A stretch of DNA of 64,000 nt from Eleftheria terrae (GTDB taxonomy: Bacteria; Pseudomonadota; Gammaproteobacteria; Burkholderiales; Burkholderiaceae_C). Numbering within the stretch: position 1 is the stretch's first letter; the number at the start of each line of letters is the position of its first letter. The notes under the pieces were generated by a model. It made no database searches. It was given only the letters and a program-made list of their open reading frames with translations, and had not been told where the DNA came from. Shown here in pieces: positions 47,966-56,570 of this stretch. Position numbers and translations under genes: made by a program. The DNA lies in contig NZ_CP106951.1 of NCBI RefSeq assembly GCF_030419005.1, positions 3,720,001 to 3,784,000 of the forward strand. The letters are read 5' to 3'.

Positions 47966-49669
47966 TCACATCGCCTCCTTCGTGGAGGCGCTCTGCAGTG
48001 CCTGCATGTCGTTGAGCCGGGGCTGCGCCACCTGGCGCAGCGCGAGCATGTGGGCGCAGGGGCCGCGCCGCAGGCGGTTCTGTTGGTGGAAATTGCAGGT
48101 GCAGCGGCCGTCGCGCAGCCGCAGGTCGGCGTCGAGCTGCAGCAGCGGTGCCAGTGGCCGGCCGTGGTCCTTCACGGTGCCGGTGATCTGCAGCCCGCTG
48201 CCCACCGCCTGGATCTCGCCCAGCCGCACGCCGCCGGCATGCACCAGCTCCAGCGCGGCGCTTTCCTCCGGGCTGCTGAAGCGCAGCTGCTCCAGCGGCA
48301 GCGGCTCGCGCGACAGTTCGCGCCAGGCATAGCGGCGCGCCGGCAGGTCGTAGACCGCGCGGCCCGCCTGCACCCACAGCGCCAGCGCGGCCTGCACGTC
48401 CGCCTCGTGCAGCCCGCTGTCGCGTGCCAGCTCGGCCGGCGTGGCCTGCCAGGCGGCCTGCAGCGCGCTGCCGATGCGGTGCTTGGTGGCATCGGCCACC
48501 GTGTGGCGCGGCTGCAGCAGGTCGAAGCGGCCGGCGGCCGACCAGTCGTTGGCGGTCCAGCCCGACAAACCGAGCGTGACGGTGATGTCGTCCATCTCGA
48601 TGACCCAGAAGCTCGGCATGCCGCTGCCCAGCAGGTGCACCCGCACCCGGGTGGCCAGTGCGATCAGCCGCTCCAGCACCAGCAGCCGGCGCCGGCCCCA
48701 CAGCCGCACGGTGCTCGGCCCGGCCAGCGGCGGGCCGACGACGCTGCTGCGGCGCGCCTGCAGCGCCAGCCCCCAGGGCTCGAACACCAGGGTGGCCGGT
48801 GCGCCGGGCCGCAGTTCGAAGCGCAGCGAGCGCGGGCCGGCACGCTCCTTGTGCTGGCGCAGCGTGGCGCAGATGTTATGCAGGTCCATCGGATGCAGCT
48901 CCAGCACGGTGGCCGGTAGCGTCATCGCGCTGGACACCTGCAGGAAGCCGCGCACCCAGCTGTCGGGCAGGTCGATCTTCTCCTCGTGGAAGGCCGGGTC
49001 GTCGCCGCTGGCCACCGTGAAGCCTGCCGGCTCCACCGTGAAGCGGGTGGCCTTGTAGCTGCGGATCTTCTGGAACTCCTCGAACAGGCTGGCGGAGTAG
49101 TCGATGTTGGTGGTGCCGCAGGCCATCTCGCCAGTGCGCTCGAAGACGTCGTGCTTGACGCTGACGGCGCAATAGCTCGACTCGTCCTGGCTGAAGGCCT
49201 CGAACAGCAGGCGGTCGGGGTGCACGGTGATGACTGGGTCGAGCACGTACCAGGCGTCGCGGTTGGCCTGGTACAGCCAGTCGAAGTAGCGCTGCCGTGC
49301 CTGGTAGAACGGCCGCAGCAGCGTCTGCTTGCGGCTGCGCAGCTGCTTCAGCTCCTCGCTGACCTCGCGCAGGTGTGCGGCCAGTGTGTCGGCCTGCTGC
49401 ATGAATTGGGCGAGCAGGCCGCTTTCATTGCCGGCCAGCCATTCCCGGTAGGCGCGCAGGTCGCGGCCGCGATAGCGCTGGTCGCTCACCACCACCGCAT
49501 GCAGCGCCGACAGCGCCTCGCGAAAGCACAGGTGGGCGCTGGAGTCGCGCCGCAGCGTGCCTTCGAACCAGGTGGGCGGGCGCAGCGTGTCGGGCGCGAA
49601 GCTGAAGGACTGGGCCGTGTCGCTGCCGTCCACCGAGGTGCTGCCGAAGTACTTGTAGCGGAATTCCAT
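47966..49669 (-). CDS. Winged-helix plus SWIM zinc-finger protein of the retron operon
   Basis: A 567-residue protein. The C-terminal SWIM finger is C523-x-C525 ... C538-x-H540 (CTCNFHQQNRLRRGPCAHML). A winged-helix-like domain at about 410-452 (TPAELARDSGLHEADVQAAL then WVQAGRAVYDLPARRYAW) precedes it. The rest is mixed helical with a coiled-coil segment near 85-125 (TLAAHLREVSEELKQLRSRK). SWIM fingers bind DNA or proteins. It is encoded between the HEAT/ARM gene (12-base gap) and the retron RNA, as expected for a retron accessory gene; I recall such a WH-SWIM partner in type XIII retrons. Confidence 0.82.
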   Translation of the reverse strand: MEFRYKYFGSTSVDGSDTAQSFSFAPDTLRPPTWFEGTLRRDSSAHLCFREALSALHAVVVSDQRYRGRDLRAYREWLAGNESGLLAQFMQQADTLAAHLREVSEELKQLRSRKQTLLRPFYQARQRYFDWLYQANRDAWYVLDPVITVHPDRLLFEAFSQDESSYCAVSVKHDVFERTGEMACGTTNIDYSASLFEEFQKIRSYKATRFTVEPAGFTVASGDDPAFHEEKIDLPDSWVRGFLQVSSAMTLPATVLELHPMDLHNICATLRQHKERAGPRSLRFELRPGAPATLVFEPWGLALQARRSSVVGPPLAGPSTVRLWGRRRLLVLERLIALATRVRVHLLGSGMPSFWVIEMDDITVTLGLSGWTANDWSAAGRFDLLQPRHTVADATKHRIGSALQAAWQATPAELARDSGLHEADVQAALALWVQAGRAVYDLPARRYAWRELSREPLPLEQLRFSSPEESAALELVHAGGVRLGEIQAVGSGLQITGTVKDHGRPLAPLLQLDADLRLRDGRCTCNFHQQNRLRRGPCAHMLALRQVAQPRLNDMQALQSASTKEAM

Positions 49670-49681
49670 GTCGGGCGGGCC

Positions 49682-52600
49682 TCAGCGAGGCAGGGGCGCG
49701 GGGCGCGTCCATTGCAGGAAGGGCAGCTCGATCTGCGGATGCCGGGCGGCGATGTCGCGCAGGCCGGCAATGAACTGCGGCTTGTCGGTGAGGCTGGCGG
49801 TGACCACCTGGCGCGCGAAGATCTCGGCCACCACTGCGGCGGTCTCGGGGGCGCCGACCTGGCGGCGCAGGAAGTCGATCACCCGGGTCTTGGCGGCGCG
49901 GGCCCGGTGCACCTGGCTCAGCACGGTGAGGAAATAGGGCTTGAGCGCCCGCAGCTGCTGCGCCAGCCGGGCCGGGTCGCCGCTTGGCAGCTCCAGCAGC
50001 CACTGCGTCACGAACAGCTGCACCTGGATGCCCGGGTGCTGGCTGAGCCGGCTCAGGCACAGGCTCGCCTCGCCGGCGTCCATGCGGCGCACCAGCCGGG
50101 CGCGGCCCAGGGCTTGCAGCCACTCCTGTGGATGGTCGATCCAGGCGATCAGCAGCTCCACGCTGAGCGACTCGTCCGGCAGCCGCTCGCCGAACAGTGC
50201 CTGGCCCCAGGCCCGGGCGTCGTCGAACAGGGTGTCGGCGACCGGCAGCAGCTCGGCCGCCTGCCCGGCGCTCGGGCGACCCAGGCGGCGCAGGGCGTCG
50301 TCGATGGCCTGCATGGCCCAGCGGCGCACCGACACGTCGGCATGCCGGGTCAGCGTGGCGAGCTGCTTCAGGCTGAAGTCACCGGCCTCGCGCGCCGCCA
50401 GGGCCCAGGCGCCGTAGCGCTGGGCGCCGGCGCTGCGGGCCTGCAGCGCGCGCCAGACGCTGGCCGGGTCGCGCGCCGGCGCCTGCGGCGCGAGCGGGCC
50501 GGTCAGCAAGCGCAGGATGTCGTCATGCACGCCTTCGGCCGGCTCCGCACTGAACAGCCGTACGTGCAGCGGCTCGGCCAGCTGGCGGGCCAGGTCGGCG
50601 TCCTGCATGGCCAGGCGCTGCAGGGCCGGCGCCACCGCGGCGCGGATCGCGGCATGCGGGTGCACCGCCAGTTCGGACAGCAGCCCGAGCTGGCCGCGCA
50701 GCAGGCGGTCGGGCAGGGCGGCCAGCAGGCGCACGCCCTGGGCGCGCCGCGCGGGATCGGCATCGGCCAGCAGGCCGGTCAGCGTGGCGGCGGGCACCCG
50801 GGAAGCGCCATCGGGCAGCTTCAGCAGCCAGCTGACGGCCAGCCGGACCAAGCTGGTGGCCGGGTGGCCCAGCAGGCACAGCAGGGGTTCGCTGCGGGTG
50901 CGGGCCAGTTGCTCGGCAGCCGGCGCGAGGCGGTCGCCGAGCAGGGCTTCGATCAGCGTGGCGCTGTCGTCCAGGCCGGGGGCGCCGGGGTCGGCGGCCA
51001 GCAGGGCGTTTTGCAGCTCGGCCAGCAGCGGCTCCGCGGCGGCCAGCAGGGCCAGGCCACGACCCTGGCCGCGCAGGCGCTCGTCGGCGCTCAGCAGCAG
51101 GGCCACCGCGAGGTCGGCATGGAGGCTGTAGCGCGCCGGGTCGGCCGCCAGCCGCATCAGCACGAAGTCGCGCGCCGGGGCATGGGGGCTGCGCGCCAGC
51201 AGCTTGAGCCAGGGCAGCTCGGCGGCGCTGTCCTGCCCGCTGTCCTGCAGCCGGATGCGCACCGCCTCGAAGCCGAGCGCTGCAATGGCGGCATGGCGGC
51301 TGCCCAGCAGGCCTTCGAGCTGCGGCGGCGCCAGGCGCGTGATGAAGTCGGCGTGGTCCTGCAGGGCCCGCGCCACCACCGACAGCACCAGCGCGCTGCG
51401 GCCCTGCAGGGCCAGCGTCAGCAGTGCCTCGGGATGGGCATCCCACATGGCACGCAGGCCCTCGCTGCGCTGCGGCATGGCCGTGCCGGTGGGCAGCGGC
51501 TGCGACGTCCACCAGCGGTGCGCGCGTTCACTGCGCTGCACCGGCTCGGGATGGGTCGCCAGCAGCAGCTTGGGCACCAGCAGCCAGCCGGCGCTGGGGG
51601 CGTAATGGCGCCGCACTTGCGTGTAGCGGCCGTCGACGTGGTGCCAGCGGCTTTCCTCGCGGGCCGGTGGCAGTTCCGCATCGTCCAGCTGCAGCAGCAT
51701 CGCCACCGCAAGCGCCGGCGCCTGCGTGTGCTCCAGCGCGGCGAGCCGGCGCAGCTGGCGCCAGCCACGCCGGCGCAGGTAGTCGCGCGTGCGGCTGCCG
51801 TAGGCGAGGCGGGAGCCCGCCATGGCCATCTCGGCACGCACCGGCGTGTTCACCCAGCGCTGCGTGTCGGGCGCGAAGAAGCCGTAGCTGCCGCTGCCGC
51901 CATGGTTGTGAAAGTTGGCCGGCGTGTTCTCGAAGCGGGCATGCAGCACCGCCAGCACGGCGGTGTCGTGGCGGATCTCGGCGGCCTTGTACAGGTGCCG
52001 CACCGCCTGGAAGAAGCCGGCCTTCAGCGGCAGCACCTTCAGCAGGCGCAGCAGGGCCGCATGGCGGGCCGGCTGCGCCAGCGCCAGGTCGTACCAGGGC
52101 GGCAGCAGATCGGTCCAGCCCTGGCCTCGAGTGGCCAGGCGGTGCTGGAGCGCGGCGAGCTGTTCCTCGGCCGGGGCCTCGGGGTGCATGAGGTCTTGCC
52201 AGTCCGGCAGCAGGGCGGCGGCGCGGGCCTCGCGCTCGGTCGGCGCCAGCAGCAGCCACCACGCCTGGTGCGCAGCCCGGCGGGTGGCCGGCGTGCGGCC
52301 GCGGCGCGACAGCTCGGCCATGGCCTCGCCGGCGCCGGCATCGCCAAGGCGGGCGATCGCCACCGCCAGGCAGAGGTCGAGCAGGTCCTTGCCGCTGCCC
52401 AGCAAGTCCACCAGCCGCGGCACCAGGGCGCGCAGCGCCTGCTGGCCGGCCTCGGCCGCGCGGCCGGCATCGACGCATTCGGCCAAGCGCCAGGCCGTGC
52501 GGGCCTGGTGGGCCGGCGGCAGCAGCTTCCAGCGGTCGGGCTGGAAGCGGGCCACCAGGGCCGCCAGGCGCGCAGAGACCGGGGCTGGCGTGGCCGCCGG

Positions 52601-52927
52601 GGGCGCCGCCGGACGCGGCACAAGGGGTGGGGGCACCGCGGCCAGTAGCTCGTCGAAGCCGTCCTGGCGCAACAGCTCGTCGCCTGCGGCCAGGCGGCGT
52701 TGCAGGAAATCGAGCGCACGGCGGCGGGCCTCGGCCAGCGAGACGGGGGCGACGGTCAGCGAGGCGTCCTGCAGTTCGCTCAGGGCGCCGCTGCCGCTCA
52801 GCAAGCCGCGGCGCACGGTGACGAGGCAGCGAGCCTCGGCGGGCTGGTCCAGCTCGATCAGCTCGACCGTGCTTTGCTGCGCGCGCGGCTGCCGGCGGAC
52901 GACACTCGCGGAAGCGATCTTTTTCAT
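49682..52927 (-). CDS. Large HEAT/ARM-like repeat protein of the retron operon
   Basis: A 1081-residue protein built mostly of helical repeats (for example ALRALVPRLVDLLGSGKDLL, LLSELAVHPHAAIRAAVAPA and TLTRHADVSVRRWAMQAIDD), typical of HEAT/ARM solenoids. The first 80 residues (VELIELDQPAEARCLVTVRR, SLAEARRRALDFLQRRLAAG) look like a degenerate WGR-type domain, which is tentative. It lies 12 bases upstream of the SWIM gene, first in the operon. Start 52927 has GAGGG. A role as effector or scaffold of the retron is inferred. No catalytic motif is visible. Confidence 0.75.
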   Translation of the reverse strand: MKKIASASVVRRQPRAQQSTVELIELDQPAEARCLVTVRRGLLSGSGALSELQDASLTVAPVSLAEARRRALDFLQRRLAAGDELLRQDGFDELLAAVPPPLVPRPAAPPAATPAPVSARLAALVARFQPDRWKLLPPAHQARTAWRLAECVDAGRAAEAGQQALRALVPRLVDLLGSGKDLLDLCLAVAIARLGDAGAGEAMAELSRRGRTPATRRAAHQAWWLLLAPTEREARAAALLPDWQDLMHPEAPAEEQLAALQHRLATRGQGWTDLLPPWYDLALAQPARHAALLRLLKVLPLKAGFFQAVRHLYKAAEIRHDTAVLAVLHARFENTPANFHNHGGSGSYGFFAPDTQRWVNTPVRAEMAMAGSRLAYGSRTRDYLRRRGWRQLRRLAALEHTQAPALAVAMLLQLDDAELPPAREESRWHHVDGRYTQVRRHYAPSAGWLLVPKLLLATHPEPVQRSERAHRWWTSQPLPTGTAMPQRSEGLRAMWDAHPEALLTLALQGRSALVLSVVARALQDHADFITRLAPPQLEGLLGSRHAAIAALGFEAVRIRLQDSGQDSAAELPWLKLLARSPHAPARDFVLMRLAADPARYSLHADLAVALLLSADERLRGQGRGLALLAAAEPLLAELQNALLAADPGAPGLDDSATLIEALLGDRLAPAAEQLARTRSEPLLCLLGHPATSLVRLAVSWLLKLPDGASRVPAATLTGLLADADPARRAQGVRLLAALPDRLLRGQLGLLSELAVHPHAAIRAAVAPALQRLAMQDADLARQLAEPLHVRLFSAEPAEGVHDDILRLLTGPLAPQAPARDPASVWRALQARSAGAQRYGAWALAAREAGDFSLKQLATLTRHADVSVRRWAMQAIDDALRRLGRPSAGQAAELLPVADTLFDDARAWGQALFGERLPDESLSVELLIAWIDHPQEWLQALGRARLVRRMDAGEASLCLSRLSQHPGIQVQLFVTQWLLELPSGDPARLAQQLRALKPYFLTVLSQVHRARAAKTRVIDFLRRQVGAPETAAVVAEIFARQVVTASLTDKPQFIAGLRDIAARHPQIELPFLQWTRPAPLPR

Positions 52928-53148
52928 GCGACCCTCAGGTATGTCGGCGAGGCGTCCCGCGCCCCGGCTCGTCCGCCGCGGCCCTGCGGGCCGGGCGGCA
53001 GGCCGCATCGTACCGGGTGTGGCCGCCCGCCTGCCGGCCGGGCCCCCAATCGGGGGAGCCGCCGGACCCTGCGCGGCACCGCGATCCGGGGGGACGCGCC
53101 GCTGCCTTGCGCCGCGACAATCCGCTCACATCGCCCTGCTGCCCCCCC

Positions 53149-54126
53149 ATGCCCGTCTTCTTCCGGCCGTTCACGACCTCACCACTTGCCTCCTGGTGCG
53201 GCGCGCTGGCGCTGGTCTGCTGTGCCGCCGGCCTGCCGGTGGCCGCGGTGGCCGGCGAGCCATCCGCCGCCGGGGCCCGCGACACGCCGGAAGAGGTGCT
53301 GATCGCCGTGCTGCGCACCGAGGCTCAGACCTACGAACACGGCGACGGCGTGCCGCGCGACGGCGGCAAGGCGGCCGAGCTCTACTGCGAGGCGGCCCGC
53401 CTGGGCGACGCCGAATCGCAGTTCAGCCTGGGCTGGATGTACACCAACGGCCGGGGGGTGGAGCGCAGCGATGCGACGGCGGCGTTCTTCTTCCATGCCG
53501 CGGCCGAGCAGGGCCATGAACAGGCGCAGCGCATGTTGCAGGCGGTGGGCGGCCCGCCGACGGAGGTGCCCGATTGCATGCGGGTCGCCGCGCCGGCCGC
53601 GCCACGGCTGCCCGGCCCGGCCGCCCGCACCGCAGCTGCGGCCCGCCTCCCGGCGGCGGCGCCGCGCCGGGTGGTGGAGCTGGTGAACCGCATGGCGCCG
53701 CAATACCGGGTCTGGCCGCAGCTGGCGCTGGCCATCATCGAAGCCGAGTCGAACTTCGACACCGTGGCGCTGTCGCCGCGCCATGCCAAGGGCCTGATGC
53801 AGCTGATTCCGGAAACGGCGGCCCGCTTCCAGGTGCGCAACCCCTACGACCCGGCGGAGAACATCCGCGGCGGCCTGGCCTACTTGCGCTGGCTGCTGGC
53901 CTACTTCGAGGGGGACGTGGCACTGGTGGCGGCCGCCTACAACGCCGGCGAAGGCACGGTGGAGCGCTACCGCGGCGTGCCGCCGTATGCCGAGACGCGA
54001 GCCTACGTGCGCCGCATCCTGGCCGCGGTAGGCGAAACGGTGCACCCTTTCGACGCCGAGGCGGCCCGGCCGTCGCCCGCGCTGCGGCGCATCCGCGACG
54101 GCGAGGCGCTGCAGCGCCGGCCCTGA
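53149..54126 (+). CDS. Lytic transglycosylase with Sel1 repeats
   Basis: A 325-residue exported protein. After a signal peptide (ALALVCCAAGLPVAAVAG) come two Sel1-like repeats (residues 56-125; GDGVPRDGGKAAELYCEAAR, GDAESQFSLGWMYTNGRGVE). The SLT domain follows with catalytic Glu in IIEAESNFDTVALSPRHAKG, LMQLIPETAARFQVRNPYDP, VAAAYNAGEGTVERY and VPPYAETRAYVRRI. It cleaves peptidoglycan glycan strands with anhydromuramyl products. ATG 53149 lies just before the signal peptide. It is divergent from the retron operon. Confidence 0.9.
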   Translation: MPVFFRPFTTSPLASWCGALALVCCAAGLPVAAVAGEPSAAGARDTPEEVLIAVLRTEAQTYEHGDGVPRDGGKAAELYCEAARLGDAESQFSLGWMYTNGRGVERSDATAAFFFHAAAEQGHEQAQRMLQAVGGPPTEVPDCMRVAAPAAPRLPGPAARTAAAARLPAAAPRRVVELVNRMAPQYRVWPQLALAIIEAESNFDTVALSPRHAKGLMQLIPETAARFQVRNPYDPAENIRGGLAYLRWLLAYFEGDVALVAAAYNAGEGTVERYRGVPPYAETRAYVRRILAAVGETVHPFDAEAARPSPALRRIRDGEALQRRP

Positions 54127-54157
54127 GCCGGGCCGCGGCCGCATTTGCGGCGAGGGC

Positions 54158-54664
54158 TCACAGCCGCACTTCGCGGTGCTCGCCCATGTCGTGCGGGCGC
54201 TGGCCGGTCATGGCGGCCTTGGCCATCTTGAAGAGCTGGACCATCTTGCTGCTCTCTACATCCCAGTACTCGGCATGGTCGATGTGCACCGCCAGCAAGG
54301 CGACGTCGGGGTCGTCCGGGCCGTTCGGGAACCAGGCCTGGGTGGCGGTGTTCCACAGCTCCTGCTTGCGGGCCGCGTCATCCGACAGGCGGGCAAAGCC
54401 GGCCAGCGAGATGTAGCGGTCCTTGTCGGGCGAGGCGTAGGCCACGTTCACCGCGCCGTCGTCGCGCAGGTCGGCCGCCAGCTCGCTGCTGCGCGAGATG
54501 AAGAACCACAGCACCGCGCCCTCGTCGATGGAGCGGTTCTGGGTGGTCAGGGGGCGGGAGCGCAGCTGGCCGTCGTTGTGGCGGGTGGTGACCATCGCGA
54601 AGCGGATGTCGCGGATCATGTCCCACAGGCGCTCCTGCGGGGAGGTGTCGTTCAGCAGAGCCAT
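54158..54664 (-). CDS. General stress protein of the PNPOx-like FMN-binding fold
   Basis: A 168-residue protein in the general stress protein 26 group. RFAMVTTRHNDGQLRSRPLT and LWFFISRSSELAADLRDDGA mark the split-barrel. VNVAYASPDKDRYISLAGFA and the C-terminal LAVHIDHAEYWDVESSKMVQ match the family. FMN or a related cofactor is expected; enzymatic activity is not proven in most members. It is transcribed leftward downstream of a small Pro-rich and CsbD pair. Confidence 0.82.
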   Translation of the reverse strand: MALLNDTSPQERLWDMIRDIRFAMVTTRHNDGQLRSRPLTTQNRSIDEGAVLWFFISRSSELAADLRDDGAVNVAYASPDKDRYISLAGFARLSDDAARKQELWNTATQAWFPNGPDDPDVALLAVHIDHAEYWDVESSKMVQLFKMAKAAMTGQRPHDMGEHREVRL

Positions 54665-54741
54665 ATCGCTTGCTTCTCCGTGATGAATGAAGGCAGGCGC
54701 CCGCGGCAGCCGCGCCAGGCGGGCGGCCGCGGGCGGCGGGT

Positions 54742-54966
54742 TCAGGCCATGGGGGTGGGCATCACCGGCGGCTCGTGCACCGGCACCGGGTTGTCCGGCG
54801 GTGGCGGATCGCTCACCGGCGGGGCCGGTATGTCCGGGCCGGGCGGCGGCACCTCCGGCGGGGCCGGAGGCGGGCTGGGCACCGTCGGCGGCAGCGGCGG
54901 ATCGGTGTGCGCCTGCAGCGCGTCCGCCGCCGTGCCCCGGGTGTCAGTGGCGGCGATGAAGGGCAT
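54742..54966 (-). CDS. Proline-rich small protein overlapping csbD
   Basis: A 74-residue peptide, MPFIAATDTRGTAADALQAH followed by a Pro-rich tail (PPPAPPEVPPPGPDIPAPPV and more). The start (54966) overlaps the end of the CsbD gene by 23 bases and has a GGAG-like site at ten bases, so translational coupling is plausible. Pro-rich composition suggests a disordered or surface role. No family is recognised; the GC-rich context makes this call moderate. Confidence 0.5.
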   Translation of the reverse strand: MPFIAATDTRGTAADALQAHTDPPLPPTVPSPPPAPPEVPPPGPDIPAPPVSDPPPPDNPVPVHEPPVMPTPMA

Positions 54967-55132
54967 CCTTCACCTGCTCCTTGGCGTCGCCGTAGTCGGC
55001 CTGCAGGTCACCCGCGTTCTTCTGCACGCGGCCCTTGGCCTCGAGGCTGTGGTTGTCAGTGGCCTGGCCGGCCACTTCCTTGACCTTGCCCTTCGCTTCT
55101 TCCATCCGGCCCTTCACTTGATCTCGGTTCAT
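54944..55132 (-). CDS. CsbD-family stress protein
   Basis: A 62-residue hydrophilic protein, MNRDQVKGRMEEAKGKVKEV then KGRVQKNAGDLQADYGDAKE, the classic CsbD repeat. CsbD-like proteins are abundant under stress in many bacteria; the molecular role is unknown. Start 55132 is followed directly by the Pro-rich ORF. It lies in a small leftward group with the PNPOx-like protein. Confidence 0.85.
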   Translation of the reverse strand: MNRDQVKGRMEEAKGKVKEVAGQATDNHSLEAKGRVQKNAGDLQADYGDAKEQVKDALHRRH

Positions 55133-55304
55133 GGCGAGTCCTTTCTTCAAAGTTGACACAGCCGTACGGGACAGGTGCCCCGCGTCGACAGCTTCACTTT
55201 GCCCGCCGCGGCGCGCCCTGCCTGTCGGCCGGGGAGCTCGGCAGGCGTAGGACAAATGCCCACAGCGCGCCGCGGCTGCGGCGGCGCCGGCCTGGCGCTG
55301 CGTG

Positions 55305-56552
55305 CTAGGCGAGCGCTTGGTCGAGCACCTCGATCCAGTGCTTCACCGGGGTCTGGGTGCCGGTCTGCAGGTGCTGGATGCAGCCGATGTTGGCCGACAC
55401 GATCGCCTGTGGCTGGTGCGGCAGCAGTTGCGACAGCTTGCGGTCGCGCAGGCGGTAGGCGATGTCCGGCTGCAGCACCGAATACGTGCCGGCCGAGCCG
55501 CAGCACAGGTGCGCCTCGCCCACCGCCAGCTCCACCTCGAAGCCCAGTTCGCGCAGGCCCGCCTCGACACCGCCGCGCAGCTTCTGGCCATGCTGCAGCG
55601 TGCAGGGCGGGTGGAAAGCCAGCTTCGGCAGCGGGCCTGCCGCCGACGAGCGGTGCAGCTGCTGGCGCAGGGCCGGCAGCAGCTCGGGCAGCAGCTCCGA
55701 AAGGTCGCGCGTCAGCGCGCCAATGCGCTCGGCCTTCTCGGCATAGGCCGGATCGTGCCGCAGGTGGTGGCCGTAGTCCTTCACCGTGACGCCGCAGCCG
55801 GAGGCATTCATCACGATGGCCTCGACACCGCCGCGCACCACCACCGGCCACCAGGCGTCGATGTTGCGGCGCATGTCGTCGAGGCCGCCTTCGGTGTCAT
55901 TCAGGTGGGTGCGGATGGCGCCGCAGCAACCGGCCTCGTCCGCCACCAGCGTCTGGATGCCGGCGGCGTCCAGCACGCGGGCGGTGGCGCTGTTGATGTT
56001 GGGCATCATGGCCGGCTGCACGCAGCCGGTCAGCATCAGCACCTTGCGGGGATGGTCGCGCGTCGGCCACAGGTGGGCACGGCCGCTGCGGTCGCTCGCC
56101 GGCACCTTGTGCTTCAGCGCTGCAGGCAGCAGCGGGCGCACCGCCTGGCCGAGCTTCATCGCCGGTGCGAACAGCGGCGAGGTGAGGCCTTCCTTCAGCG
56201 CCGTGCGCAGCGCCCGTTCCATGCGCGGGCGCGGCACTTTTTCCTCGACGATCTTGCGGCCGATGTCGACCAGGCGGCCGTACTGCACCCCCGAAGGGCA
56301 GGTGGATTCGCAGTTGCGGCAGGTCAGGCAGCGGTCCAGGTGCAGCTGGGTGCTGCGGGTCACCGGCTCGCCTTCGAGCACCTGCTTCATCAGGTAGATG
56401 CGCCCGCGCGGGCCATCGAGCTCATCGCCCAGCAGCTGGTAGGTGGGACAGGTGGCGGTGCAAAAGCCGCAATGGACGCAGCTGCGCAGGATGGCCTGCG
56501 CCTCCTCGCCTTCGGGCGTGTCCTGGAACTCGGGAGCGAGATGGGTCTGCAT
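55305..56552 (-). CDS. glcF: Glycolate oxidase iron-sulfur subunit
   Basis: A 415-residue subunit with two [4Fe-4S] clusters: C25/C28/C31/C35 (SCVHCGFCTATCP) and CLTCRNCESTCPSGVQ. Two CCG (cysteine-rich) domains follow, with VLMLTGCVQP, ADEAGCCGAIR, FHPPCTLQHG and HLCCGSAG. This subunit transfers electrons from GlcD/GlcE to the respiratory chain during glycolate to glyoxylate oxidation. It is third in glcD-glcE-glcF, 18 bases from glcE. Confidence 0.95.
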   Translation of the reverse strand: MQTHLAPEFQDTPEGEEAQAILRSCVHCGFCTATCPTYQLLGDELDGPRGRIYLMKQVLEGEPVTRSTQLHLDRCLTCRNCESTCPSGVQYGRLVDIGRKIVEEKVPRPRMERALRTALKEGLTSPLFAPAMKLGQAVRPLLPAALKHKVPASDRSGRAHLWPTRDHPRKVLMLTGCVQPAMMPNINSATARVLDAAGIQTLVADEAGCCGAIRTHLNDTEGGLDDMRRNIDAWWPVVVRGGVEAIVMNASGCGVTVKDYGHHLRHDPAYAEKAERIGALTRDLSELLPELLPALRQQLHRSSAAGPLPKLAFHPPCTLQHGQKLRGGVEAGLRELGFEVELAVGEAHLCCGSAGTYSVLQPDIAYRLRDRKLSQLLPHQPQAIVSANIGCIQHLQTGTQTPVKHWIEVLDQALA

Positions 56553-56570
56553 GGTGGGGTGTCCCCGGGC

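Noticed and set aside
55261..55300. Terminator after glcF (hairpin 55267-55273 with 55281-55287)
   Set aside because: The stem is GC-rich but no T tract follows on the minus strand, so intrinsic termination is not supported.
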